The translations under genes and the position numbers were made by a program. Under the pieces are notes generated by a model. That model had not been told where the DNA came from, did no database searches, and saw nothing but the letters and a program-made list of their open reading frames with translations. 64,000 nucleotides of DNA from Alphaproteobacteria bacterium SO-S41 (GTDB lineage: Bacteria > Pseudomonadota > Alphaproteobacteria > Micropepsales > Micropepsaceae): contig AP024629.1 in NCBI GenBank assembly GCA_019670725.1, positions 434,001 through 498,000 on the forward strand, written 5' to 3'. Positions 20,423-28,553 of this stretch are shown piece by piece. Positions within the stretch are counted from its first letter, which is position 1. The number at the start of each line of letters is the position of its first letter.

Positions 20423-20568
20423 CTTCGTGTTCTCCCGGAATTTTCTAATGCATTGATGCCAAAGTGTGCGCCGTCCGCCGCGCCGGATCAATCGTGCGGC
20501 GCAACACGGCGGTGGCCCTGCCTTGCGTCCAGCGGCTATGGTCGGACGGGGTTGTCGGGCAGGTGTTT

Positions 20569-22674
20569 GTGTCGCATTCGGGTTCAGGGCCGCAGGTCCC
20601 CAATGGTTTCCGCTACCGCGCCTTCATCTCCTACCGCCATGCCGACAAGGTCTGGGGCGACTGGCTGCATAAAAGCCTGGAATCCTACCGCGTTCCCCGT
20701 GAACTGGTCGGCGCGGCCAGCGAGACCGGCCCCGTCCCGGCCCGGCTGACGCCCATCTTCCGCGATCGCGAGGAACTGGGCGCCGCCCACGACCTCGGCG
20801 AACGCCTGCGCGCGGCTTTGGAGGGCAGCGCCAATCTCATCGTCATCTGCTCGCCGTTGGCGGCCAAGTCGCACTGGGTGAACGAGGAGATTCTCGCAAC
20901 CAAGCGCCTCGGCCGCTCGCACCGGATTTTCGCGATCATCGTGGCGGGCGAACCCAATGCCGCCGATCCCGCCTTCGAATGCTTCCCGCCGGCCTTGAAA
21001 TACGAAATCGACAGCGACGGCACGCTCTCCACGCGCCTCGCCGAGCCGCTCGCCGCCGATGCGCGCGACCATGCCGACGGCAAGCACAACGCCAAGCTGA
21101 AGCTGATCGCAGGGCTCCTCGGGGTGCCCTACGACAAGCTCCGCCGCCGGGAACTGGAGGCTCAGCGCCGTGCCTTCCGGCGCTTCGCCGCGGTCGCCTC
21201 CACGCTCACGCTGGTTTTCGCCGGGCTCGCGGCGGCGGCGGGCTGGTTCGGCTATCAGGCGATGCTGGAACGCGACCGCGCCCAGGCCAATCTCCTCGCC
21301 GCGACAACGGCGGCAGAGAACGCGACCAAGCGGGTCGAGGACGACATGCTGGGCCGCCAGCGCCTGCCGCGCGACGAGGCGGCGCGGATGCTGGAGGGCA
21401 TGTCGAACCTCCTCGACCAGCTCGCCGAGGGCCAGGCGCTGTCGCCGGAAGGCGAGCAGGCCCGCTGGAAGACGATGATCCGCCGCGCCGACGCTGCCCT
21501 GACGCTTGGCGAACTCGATGCCGCCACGGACCACGCCGCCAAGGCGCTCGATCTTGCCGACCGGCTCGCCGCCGGTACGCCGGACGACACCCCGCTGCAG
21601 CACAATCTCTTGCTCAGCCTCATCAAATCCGGCGACATCGTCTACAAGCGCGCCGACTTTCCGGCGGCGACTGCGCTTTATGAACGCGCTTTGCAGCTTG
21701 CCGAGCGCGCCAGCGCGGCGGCGCCTGATAATACTGAGCTGAAGGCCGATCTCGCGACGGCGTATCTCAGGAACGGCATGGCGGCGTTGGCGCGCAGCGA
21801 CCTCCAGGCGACCGAGGCCGAGTTCCAGCGTGCCGTGGAGATCGATCGCGCCTTGGCCAAGGCCGATCCTGAAAACGCCGAACGGCGGAAGGCGCTGGCC
21901 TTCGACTACAATCTGCTCGGCCGCATCCAGACCTATCTCGGCGATCTCGACGGTGCCGAGACGGTCCTGCGCGAGGCGCTCGCCATCAACACGCAATTGG
22001 CGGCGGAGGACCCGCTCAGCGTCGCCCATCGCTATGCCGCCGCCGACAATGAAGTGTCGATCGCGGTCGCGCTCTACCATCAGGCTGACCTCGATGGCGC
22101 CTTGGCCGGGTTCCAGCGCGCCTTGGCGGTGATCGAACCGTTGGCCGCCGCCGACCCCGTCAATGCCGACATGCAGAACGCCACCGCATTCGCCTACAGC
22201 CAGATCGGCGATGTCCAGATCGACCGCGACGACCTACCCGGCGCGGAAGCCGCTTATGAAAAGAACCAGATCATCCTGAAGCGCCTCGTCGATTTCTCGC
22301 CGAACGATGCCGTGCTGCGCTCGCGCTATGGCTGGGCGCTGGCGCGCACCGGCGACGTGCAGCTGAAACGCAGCGACTTCGCGGGCGCGCGCACCTCGTT
22401 CTTGACGGGGCTTGCAGTCCTCGAAGCCCTCGACCGGGATGATGGCGAGGCCGTCGTCTACCAGCGCGAAGTCGCCTCGATGAAGGAACGCGTCGCAGTG
22501 GCTGCGGACCGCCTCGGCGACAAGAATGAGGTGCTGCGGCACCTGACCGAAGCGGATGCGATCATGAAGCGCCTGCTCGCCGCCTCGCCCGACAATCCCG
22601 AATACATTCCGGTCGGCGCCCTGATCACCCGCCAGCTCCAGCACGCTGAACGAGGGGAGCCGCTCGAAGACTAG
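20569..22674 (+). CDS. TIR domain - transmembrane helix - TPR protein
   Basis: About 701 residues from GTG 20569. The TIR domain (residues 14-190) has YRAFISYRHADK in box 1, a PIFRDREELGAAHDLGERL segment, and SHWVNEEI, where the Glu106/107 pair is the likely catalytic Glu of TIR NAD hydrolases. One hydrophobic helix follows at about 206-230, then a short coiled region and at least seven TPR-like repeats to the C terminus. Topology predicts TIR inside and TPRs in the periplasm. The start is uncertain: an ATG at 20464 is in frame but its 35 extra residues look noncoding, and GTG 20563 is possible. It is divergent from the monooxygenase gene. Its role may be NAD-based signalling or stress and defence; this is not established. 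Confidence 0.82.
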   Translation: MSHSGSGPQVPNGFRYRAFISYRHADKVWGDWLHKSLESYRVPRELVGAASETGPVPARLTPIFRDREELGAAHDLGERLRAALEGSANLIVICSPLAAKSHWVNEEILATKRLGRSHRIFAIIVAGEPNAADPAFECFPPALKYEIDSDGTLSTRLAEPLAADARDHADGKHNAKLKLIAGLLGVPYDKLRRRELEAQRRAFRRFAAVASTLTLVFAGLAAAAGWFGYQAMLERDRAQANLLAATTAAENATKRVEDDMLGRQRLPRDEAARMLEGMSNLLDQLAEGQALSPEGEQARWKTMIRRADAALTLGELDAATDHAAKALDLADRLAAGTPDDTPLQHNLLLSLIKSGDIVYKRADFPAATALYERALQLAERASAAAPDNTELKADLATAYLRNGMAALARSDLQATEAEFQRAVEIDRALAKADPENAERRKALAFDYNLLGRIQTYLGDLDGAETVLREALAINTQLAAEDPLSVAHRYAAADNEVSIAVALYHQADLDGALAGFQRALAVIEPLAAADPVNADMQNATAFAYSQIGDVQIDRDDLPGAEAAYEKNQIILKRLVDFSPNDAVLRSRYGWALARTGDVQLKRSDFAGARTSFLTGLAVLEALDRDDGEAVVYQREVASMKERVAVAADRLGDKNEVLRHLTEADAIMKRLLAASPDNPEYIPVGALITRQLQHAERGEPLED

Positions 22675-22710
22675 AGCGCGTTCTGTTCAAACGGGCTCAG
22701 ACTAATCGCC

Positions 22711-22789
22711 CTCATGGCTGGGCTTGACCCGGCCATCCATGCAAACTCTCAGTCGGTTGGTGGATGGCCGGGTCCAGCCCGGCCATGAG
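22711..22789. repeat. Intergenic palindromic repeat, family A copy 1
   Basis: Arms at 22711-22738 and 22762-22789 are inverted and match at 26 of 28 positions, with a 23-nt spacer. Each arm itself contains GGCCGGG-type self-complementary sequence. A diverged copy of the GGATGGCCGGGT...CCCGGCCATGA unit is found at 56631-56715. It sits just after the TIR-TPR stop and could act as a transcript-end structure. Confidence 0.8.
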
Positions 22790-22849
22790 GCATAGAAGGG
22801 CTAACGGAAAATTCTCTGGCGCCTAATGCTGATGGCGTAACCCACCCAA

Positions 22850-22931
22850 CTGTCATGCCCGCGCAGGCGGGCATCCAGTGCTCCTGCCACCGTGACTGGC
22901 CCATGGATTCCCGCCTGCGCGGGAATGACAG
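22850..22931. repeat. Intergenic palindromic repeat, family B
   Basis: Arms at 22850-22877 and 22904-22931 (CTGTCAT..CCCGCGCAGGCGGG.ATCCA and its inverse) match at 26 of 28 positions with a 26-nt spacer. Each arm also folds on itself (CCCGC-GCAG-GCGGG). This is the ATTCCCGCCTGCGCGGGAAT style of dispersed repeat seen in many proteobacterial genomes. Confidence 0.8.
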
Positions 22932-23235
22932 GGCGAGATGGTCCGCACATGGCTCCGGGCGTCAGCCACTTCCCAAAATAGGAATATATGCTATATTGAC
23001 GTCAGCAATACGTGCGGGCGTTCCCGGGCGGGGCGGTGTGTCTGATGGAGCGAAAGGAGAGGACGCGGTGACATGAACAACATCAAAAAAGCGACGTTCA
23101 ATTCCCTGCCCCCTCCCCCTCTCTCCCGATGAGGAATAAAGATGCTTTTCGTCAGGGGCGCGAAATAAAATGTCTCGCCCTTCTCGCGCGCCGCTCCGCT
23201 AGGATGCGGCCTCCCGTCATCACCGGAACTGACTC

Positions 23236-24441
23236 ATGACAGCCATTCGCCGCGCCGCCATCGTCGCTCCCGTCCGCACCCCGGTCGCCAAGTTCCTGGG
23301 CGCGCTCCAGTCGGTGCCGGTCGAAACCCTCGCCGCGACGGTCGTGAAAGAGGTCATGGCCCGCACCGGCATCGACACCGGGCTCGTCGAGGATGTCGTG
23401 TTCGCCCAGTCCTATGCCAGCGGTGAAACCCCCTGCATCGGGCGCTGGGCGGCGCTCGCGGCGGGCCTCCCGATCGACGTGCCCGGCATGCAGCTTGACC
23501 GCCGTTGCGGCGGCGGTCTCACGGCCGTCACGACCGCCGCGATGATGGTTCAGTCCGGCGCTGCCGATATCGTCCTCGCCGGCGGCGTCGAGAGCATGTC
23601 GAATGTCGAATACTACACGACCGACATGCGCGGCGGCGCCCGCGCCGGCACGGTGAAGCTGCATGACCGTCTGGAACGCGGCCGCGAGCGGTCGCAGCCC
23701 GTCGAGCGCTTCGGCAAGATCAGCGGCATGATCGAGACGGCAGAGAACGTTGCGCGGGAATGCGGCATCACGCGTGAGGCGAGCGACGAATACGCCGCCG
23801 AAAGCCACCGCCGCGCCGCCGCGGCCTGGGACGCCGGCAAATTCGACGGCGAGATCGTTCCCGTTGCGGTGCCGCAGAAGAAGGGCGACCCGATCTTCTT
23901 TGCCAAGGATGAAGGCATCCGCGCCGACGCCACCGCGACATCTATGGGCGCGCTGAAGCCTTTGATGAAGGACGGGGTCGTCACCGCCGGCAATTCCAGC
24001 CAGCAGAACGACGCCGCCGCGGCTTGCCTCGTCGTCGCCGAACACAGATTGAAGGAACTCGACCTTACGCCGTCAGGCTTCCTCGTCGGCTGGGCCGCCG
24101 CTGGCTGCCACCCCGCGACGATGGGCCTAGGCCCGGTGCCTGCTGTGCAGCGTCTCTTCGCGAAGACCGGCCTCTCCTGGAACGATATCGGCCTCGTCGA
24201 GCTCAACGAGGCCTTTGCATGTCAGGTGCTTGGCGTGCTGAAGGGTTGGGGCTGGGACGAGCGCGACAAGCTCAACGTCAACGGCTCCGGCATCTCGCTT
24301 GGCCATCCCATCGCCGCGACGGGCGTGCGCATCCTCGCGACCATGCTCGGTGAGATGCAGCGCCGCGGCGTCCGCTACGGCCTCGAGACGATGTGCGTCG
24401 GCGGGGGCCAGGGCGTCGCCGCGGTGTTCGAGCGGGCCTAG
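23236..24441 (+). CDS. Acetyl-CoA acetyltransferase / thiolase
   Basis: 401 residues of the thiolase II family. Cys91 in QLDRRCGGGLTAV is the acyl-accepting nucleophile; SLGHPIAATG carries the catalytic His and MCVGGGQG the second Cys. It either condenses two acetyl-CoA or cleaves 3-ketoacyl-CoA; the sequence alone does not separate these. Nearby acyl-CoA synthetase and thioesterase genes favour fatty-acid or sterol-side-chain degradation. It ends with a 4-bp tail-to-tail overlap with the next minus-strand gene. Confidence 0.93.
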   Translation: MTAIRRAAIVAPVRTPVAKFLGALQSVPVETLAATVVKEVMARTGIDTGLVEDVVFAQSYASGETPCIGRWAALAAGLPIDVPGMQLDRRCGGGLTAVTTAAMMVQSGAADIVLAGGVESMSNVEYYTTDMRGGARAGTVKLHDRLERGRERSQPVERFGKISGMIETAENVARECGITREASDEYAAESHRRAAAAWDAGKFDGEIVPVAVPQKKGDPIFFAKDEGIRADATATSMGALKPLMKDGVVTAGNSSQQNDAAAACLVVAEHRLKELDLTPSGFLVGWAAAGCHPATMGLGPVPAVQRLFAKTGLSWNDIGLVELNEAFACQVLGVLKGWGWDERDKLNVNGSGISLGHPIAATGVRILATMLGEMQRRGVRYGLETMCVGGGQGVAAVFERA

Positions 24442-24647
24442 GCCTTCTCGGGCGCCCGCTCGCGTTCAGTGCGGTGCGGATCGTCGTCGTCGGGCGTGCC
24501 GGGCGCGGGCGTATCGGGATCGGGCTCGTTCGGCCCGTGCGATTCATGGGGCTGCATCCCATCCTGCCCGGGAACCTGCTTTTGCTTGGTCTTGCCGGTC
24601 GCGCCGTAGTCTTCCTTCTTCGGCGCGTCGTGTTTGGCTGAGGCCAT
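24438..24647 (-). CDS. Small hydrophilic protein of unknown function
   Basis: 69 residues from ATG 24647, chosen because GAGGAG lies 6 nt upstream. The product is rich in Asp, Glu, Lys, Pro and Gly, with no hydrophobic core, and is probably disordered (PDPDTPAPGTPDDDDPHR). No family is recognised. Its 3' end overlaps the thiolase stop. The strong ribosome-binding site supports expression. Confidence 0.6.
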   Translation of the reverse strand: MASAKHDAPKKEDYGATGKTKQKQVPGQDGMQPHESHGPNEPDPDTPAPGTPDDDDPHRTERERAPEKA

Positions 24648-24689
24648 GGCGGTCTCCTCTCGGTTCACGAGAGACAAACGCCAGCGGGA

Positions 24690-26387
24690 TCAGGCGGTTC
24701 CGTTCGCGGCGGCGGGCACCAGCGCCGCCATGGCGAGACCGATCTCGCGCTCGCCGATCACCGTCGCCGTCGCGCCCAGCCGCATCACATGCTCGCGCTC
24801 GGCATCGGAATGCGCTCGCACGATGATCGGCAGGCCCGCATTCATCGCGCGCGCGCGTTCGACAATGCCGCCGGCCTCGAACCCGTCGGGAATGGCGACG
24901 AACAGTGTCGCCGCGCCCTTCACATTCGCCGCCGTCAGCACGTCGCTTTCCAGCACGTTCCCGCGGATCACCTCGACGCCCATGGCCTGCGCGGCAGCAG
25001 CGGCCTTCTCGTTCTCCTCGACCGCCAGGATCGGCGCGCCGGCGCTCCGCCGCGCTTCGGCGATGGCATGGCCGACGCGTCCGAAGCCCACGACGATCTC
25101 ATGCCCCGACAGGGCGGTGGGTATCAAATCTTCCTCGGGCGCGGGCGCGATCGGCGCAGGTATATCCTCGACCGGCTTCGGCGCGGGGCGCTCGATCCGG
25201 CTTCGCACTCTTTCAGCGAGCGAGAAGATCGCGGGATTGAGCAGGATCGAGATCATCGCCGCCGCCAGGATCAGGCTGCGGCCTTCCTCGTGCAGCAGGC
25301 CGATGCCGACGCTAAGATTGGCGAGGATGAACGAGAACTCACCGATCTGCGCGAGGCTCGCCGACACGGTCAGCGCCGTGCCGTTGGGATAGCCGAATAA
25401 TCGGACGATCAGGAACGCAGCGATCGACTTGCCGAACACCACGATGACGACGGCGGCGGCGACCGCGAGGGGCTGATTGACCAGGATGAAGGGGTCGAAC
25501 AGCATGCCGACCGAGACGAAGAACAGCACCGCGAACGCATCGCGCAGCGGCAGCGTCTCTTCCATCGCGCGCTGGCTCAGCTCCGATTCCGCCAGCACCA
25601 TGCCGGCGAAAAAGGCCCCAAGCGCGAACGACACGTCGAACAGCTTCGCCGCACCGAAGGCGATGCCGAGCGCGATCGCCAGCACGGCCAAGCGGAAGAG
25701 CTCGCGCGAGCCCATATGCACGACGGCGTGAAGGATGCGCGGCACCAGCCAGCGCCCGACGATCAGCATGAAGGCGACGAAGAACGCGACTTTCCCGAGC
25801 GTGATCGCGATCGCGATCAGGATGTCGCTCAGCGGCATCGCTGCGCCTTCGGCGGCGAGGCCGCCCATCGCGGGGATGAGCACCAGCGCCAGGACCATCG
25901 CGAGGTCCTCGACGATCAACCAACCGACCGCGATCCGGCCGCGTTCCGTCTTGACGATCCGCTTCTCCTGCAGCGCCCGCAGCAGCACGACGGTCGAGGC
26001 GACCGACAGTGCGAGGCCGAAGATCAGGCTCTGCGCGGTCGTCCAGCCCGCGACCCAGCCGAGCGCCCAGCCCATCGCCGTCGCGACCGCGATCTGCACG
26101 ACTGCGCCGGGAATCGCGATGGCGCGCACGCTCATCAGGTCTTTCAGCGAGAAGTGCAGCCCCACGCCGAACATCAGCAGAATGACGCCGATTTCTGCGA
26201 GTTCGCCCGCCAGATGCGCGTCGGCGACGAAGCCAGGCGTGTGCGGACCGACGAGAACGCCGGCCAAGAGGTATCCGGCAAGCGGGGAAATCCGCAGTTT
26301 GTGGGCCAGCGCGCCGAAAGCGAACGCAAGCACCAGACCTGCGACGATCGTCGCGATCAAGGGCGTGTCGTGTGGCATGGCGGCCAT
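24690..26387 (-). CDS. Kef/YbaL-type cation:proton antiporter with RCK domain
   Basis: 565 residues. About 12 membrane helices of the CPA2 family (LAGYLLAGVLVGPHTPGFV, EIGVILLMFGVGLHFSLKDL, GWLIVEDLAMVLAL) are followed by a cytoplasmic TrkA-N/RCK domain from about 420 (HEIVVGFGRVGHAIAEARR) that binds NAD(H) or nucleotides. It probably exchanges K+ for H+ in the inner membrane. The YbaL subgroup is suggested by overall length and by the lack of a KefF/KefG partner gene. Confidence 0.9.
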   Translation of the reverse strand: MAAMPHDTPLIATIVAGLVLAFAFGALAHKLRISPLAGYLLAGVLVGPHTPGFVADAHLAGELAEIGVILLMFGVGLHFSLKDLMSVRAIAIPGAVVQIAVATAMGWALGWVAGWTTAQSLIFGLALSVASTVVLLRALQEKRIVKTERGRIAVGWLIVEDLAMVLALVLIPAMGGLAAEGAAMPLSDILIAIAITLGKVAFFVAFMLIVGRWLVPRILHAVVHMGSRELFRLAVLAIALGIAFGAAKLFDVSFALGAFFAGMVLAESELSQRAMEETLPLRDAFAVLFFVSVGMLFDPFILVNQPLAVAAAVVIVVFGKSIAAFLIVRLFGYPNGTALTVSASLAQIGEFSFILANLSVGIGLLHEEGRSLILAAAMISILLNPAIFSLAERVRSRIERPAPKPVEDIPAPIAPAPEEDLIPTALSGHEIVVGFGRVGHAIAEARRSAGAPILAVEENEKAAAAAQAMGVEVIRGNVLESDVLTAANVKGAATLFVAIPDGFEAGGIVERARAMNAGLPIIVRAHSDAEREHVMRLGATATVIGEREIGLAMAALVPAAANGTA

Positions 26388-26487
26388 GGTCGCCTATCGG
26401 TCGCGGTGCTGACAACCCCAAAACCGCCGCAGCTTGACCAATTCGTCGCATGCGTGTGGCATTCCTCGCCAAGAGGATGATTTTCAG

Positions 26488-27519
26488 ATGCCGGATGCCA
26501 CCATCGACGCCTTCATCGCCGGCCTTCCCAAGGCGGAGCTTCATCTCCATATCGAGGGCAGTCTCGAGCCCGAGGCGATGTTCGCGATCGGCAAGCGCAA
26601 CAAGGTAACGCTGCCCTTCAAGTCGGTAGACGAGGTGCGTGCCGCCTACGCCTTCTCGCGGCTGCAGGACTTTCTCGACATCTACTATGCGGGCGCACAG
26701 GTCCTGCTGCACGAGCAGGATTTCTTCGATCTCGGCATCGCCTATTTCCGCCGTGCCGCCGCCGACAATGTCCGCCACGCCGAAATCTTCTTCGATCCGC
26801 AGACCCATACGGATCGCGGCGTGCCCTTCGCCGTCGTCGCCGACGGATTGCTGCGCGCCATGGCCGTCGCGGAACGCGATCTCGGTGTCAGCTCGAAATT
26901 GATCCTCTGCTTCCTCCGCCATCTCGATGAGGACGCCGCCTTCGCGACGCTCAGGATGGCCGAACCCTATGTCGACCGCATCGCCGGCGTCGGCCTCGAC
27001 TCGTCCGAGGTCGGCCATCCTCCTTCGAAATTTGCCGGCGTCTTCAAGGCGGCGGGCGAGCGCGGCCTGCATCTCACCGCCCATGCCGGCGAAGAGGGCC
27101 CGCCCGCCTATGTCTATGAAGCGCTCGACCTCCTGAAGGTCGGCCGGATCGACCACGGCAACCGCGCGCTCGAAGACGACGTGTTGACCCGCCGCCTCGT
27201 GGCAGAAGGCAAGACGCTGACGGTGTGCCCACTCTCCAATCTCAAGCTCTGCGTCGTCCATGACATGGTGCAGCATCCGCTGAAGCGCATGTTGGATCTC
27301 GGCCTCAAGGCGACGATCAACTCCGACGACCCCGCCTATTTCGGCGGCTATGTGAACGACAATTTCCGCGCCGTCGCGCACGGTCTCGGCCTGACGCGCG
27401 CCGACTTCGCGACGCTGGCGCGCAACAGTTTCACGGGATCATGGCTTGGCGCCGCGGAGATCAGCAAGAATCTCGCCGCGCTCGACGCCTATATCGAAGG
27501 CGGCGGCGTTTCGGGCTGA
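26488..27519 (+). CDS. Adenosine/adenine deaminase family protein
   Basis: 343 residues. AELHLHIEGSLEPE (zinc His18 and His20), LTAHAGEEG (His plus catalytic Glu) and NSDDPAYFGGYV (zinc and catalytic Asp residues) complete the TIM-barrel deaminase site. The IEGSLEPE variant and SDDPAYFGGY are closer to bacterial adenine deaminase type 2 than to classic adenosine deaminase, so adenine is my preferred substrate. The ATG at 26488 follows AGAGGA. Its 3' end overlaps the methyltransferase gene by 31 bp on opposite strands. Confidence 0.9.
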   Translation: MPDATIDAFIAGLPKAELHLHIEGSLEPEAMFAIGKRNKVTLPFKSVDEVRAAYAFSRLQDFLDIYYAGAQVLLHEQDFFDLGIAYFRRAAADNVRHAEIFFDPQTHTDRGVPFAVVADGLLRAMAVAERDLGVSSKLILCFLRHLDEDAAFATLRMAEPYVDRIAGVGLDSSEVGHPPSKFAGVFKAAGERGLHLTAHAGEEGPPAYVYEALDLLKVGRIDHGNRALEDDVLTRRLVAEGKTLTVCPLSNLKLCVVHDMVQHPLKRMLDLGLKATINSDDPAYFGGYVNDNFRAVAHGLGLTRADFATLARNSFTGSWLGAAEISKNLAALDAYIEGGGVSG

Positions 27520-28418
27520 GATTTGCCGGTCGCGGATTTGACGAAGCGCCCAAGCGTGCGGCGCGCGCGTCCGGCGAAGTAGCGGACGCTGCCGCTGATG
27601 CGCATCGCCGCGCGCTGCCAGGCTGATGGCGACGCCTCCTCAACGCACCGCACGACATACATGTCCTGGTGACCCCACCAGCTCGCGGGCTCGACGGCGA
27701 CGAGCTCCAGCCCCTTGATCCGCTTGATCGCCGCCACGACGAAGGGCTCATAGGTGATGGCCTGGACGTAGTAATCCGTGGACAGATCGAACTGCTCCGA
27801 CGTCTTCATCATGCCGTAGCCGTCGGCATCGATCGCAACATCGGGCATGGTCGCGTCATGGGATTCCCGGCCATGCGCCGTGAAGATCAGCATGCCGCCG
27901 GGCTTCATCAGGCGATGCAGCGCCTGCAGCCATTTGTCGAACAGCGCGCGGCGCACATGAGAAAAGAACGAGAGCGCGACGACGTAATCGAATGTCCGGT
28001 CGCTGACGACGAGCTCGGGCTCGTTGTGCGACAGGATGGTGTCCAGCCCCAGCGTGTCGCGATTGAAGCTGACGGCGGTCGGATGGATATCCATCGCGGT
28101 ATAAAAGGCTGCGGGCATGAGCTTGCTGAGATGCCGTCCCACCCGGCCATAGCCGGACGCGAAGTCGAGCAGGCTGAGCGGCGCTGAAGCCGCGGCCAGG
28201 CGCGCGCCGTCGAACTTCTCCAGCACCGCCTTGACGGCCAGCGCATTCGCGCGGCCGTCCTCGATATAGTGGCGGAAGGCGACGCCAACATCCTTCATCA
28301 CCCAGATGAGGGCGTTCATGATGTAGTCCTGTGGCGCGATCCGCGCGCTGACGCCGAACTCCGCCTCGAGTGCCGTGGCCATCGGCCCGGTCAGAACACC
28401 GTCTTCGTCCTTGAGCAT
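27489..28418 (-). CDS. Class I SAM-dependent methyltransferase
   Basis: 309 residues. SLLDFASGYGRVGRHLSKL is motif I of the SAM-binding Rossmann fold (residues about 82-100), then YTAMDIHPTAVSFNRD (motif II acidic residue), FDYVVALSFFSHV (motif IV) and LMKPGGMLIFTAHGRE (post-motif). The C-terminal tail is basic. The methyl acceptor is unknown. It overlaps the deaminase gene tail-to-tail. Confidence 0.82.
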   Translation of the reverse strand: MLKDEDGVLTGPMATALEAEFGVSARIAPQDYIMNALIWVMKDVGVAFRHYIEDGRANALAVKAVLEKFDGARLAAASAPLSLLDFASGYGRVGRHLSKLMPAAFYTAMDIHPTAVSFNRDTLGLDTILSHNEPELVVSDRTFDYVVALSFFSHVRRALFDKWLQALHRLMKPGGMLIFTAHGRESHDATMPDVAIDADGYGMMKTSEQFDLSTDYYVQAITYEPFVVAAIKRIKGLELVAVEPASWWGHQDMYVVRCVEEASPSAWQRAAMRISGSVRYFAGRARRTLGRFVKSATGKSQPETPPPSI

Positions 28419-28553
28419 GATCTAGACGAGGTTCATCGCAACCATGACCGCATCGTCTCTGCGGCCGCCAGAATCAGCCGCCGCACGGATGGGTCCTTTG
28501 AAAGGGGCCGGTTTCCACCATGGCGGCGCTCATGGTGTCAACCGGCCCGCCGG

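Larger units (their letters stand above)
22675..23235. other. 561-bp intergenic region with two palindromic repeats and an AT-rich island
   Basis: No convincing gene. It holds two intergenic repeat hairpins (annotated separately), then an AT-rich island with a perfect AATATA-TGC-TATATT palindrome at 22983-22997 overlapping a TGACGTCA palindrome at 22997-23004, then a purine-rich and a CCCTCCCCCT-rich stretch before the thiolase start. A 19-codon frame at 23073-23132 is not supported. Confidence 0.6.

Noticed and set aside
20464-20568. Upstream 35-residue extension of the TIR-TPR protein
   Set aside because: Arg/Val-rich without homology; later GTG codons give a normal TIR start. Kept only as an alternative start.
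22855-23076. 73-codon open frame across the family B repeat
   Set aside because: Most of it is palindromic repeat sequence; no domain or ribosome-binding site.
23073-23132. 19-codon frame (MNNIKKATF...) before the thiolase gene
   Set aside because: Its purine-rich upstream sequence is too distant and the translation is low-complexity proline; chance is more likely.
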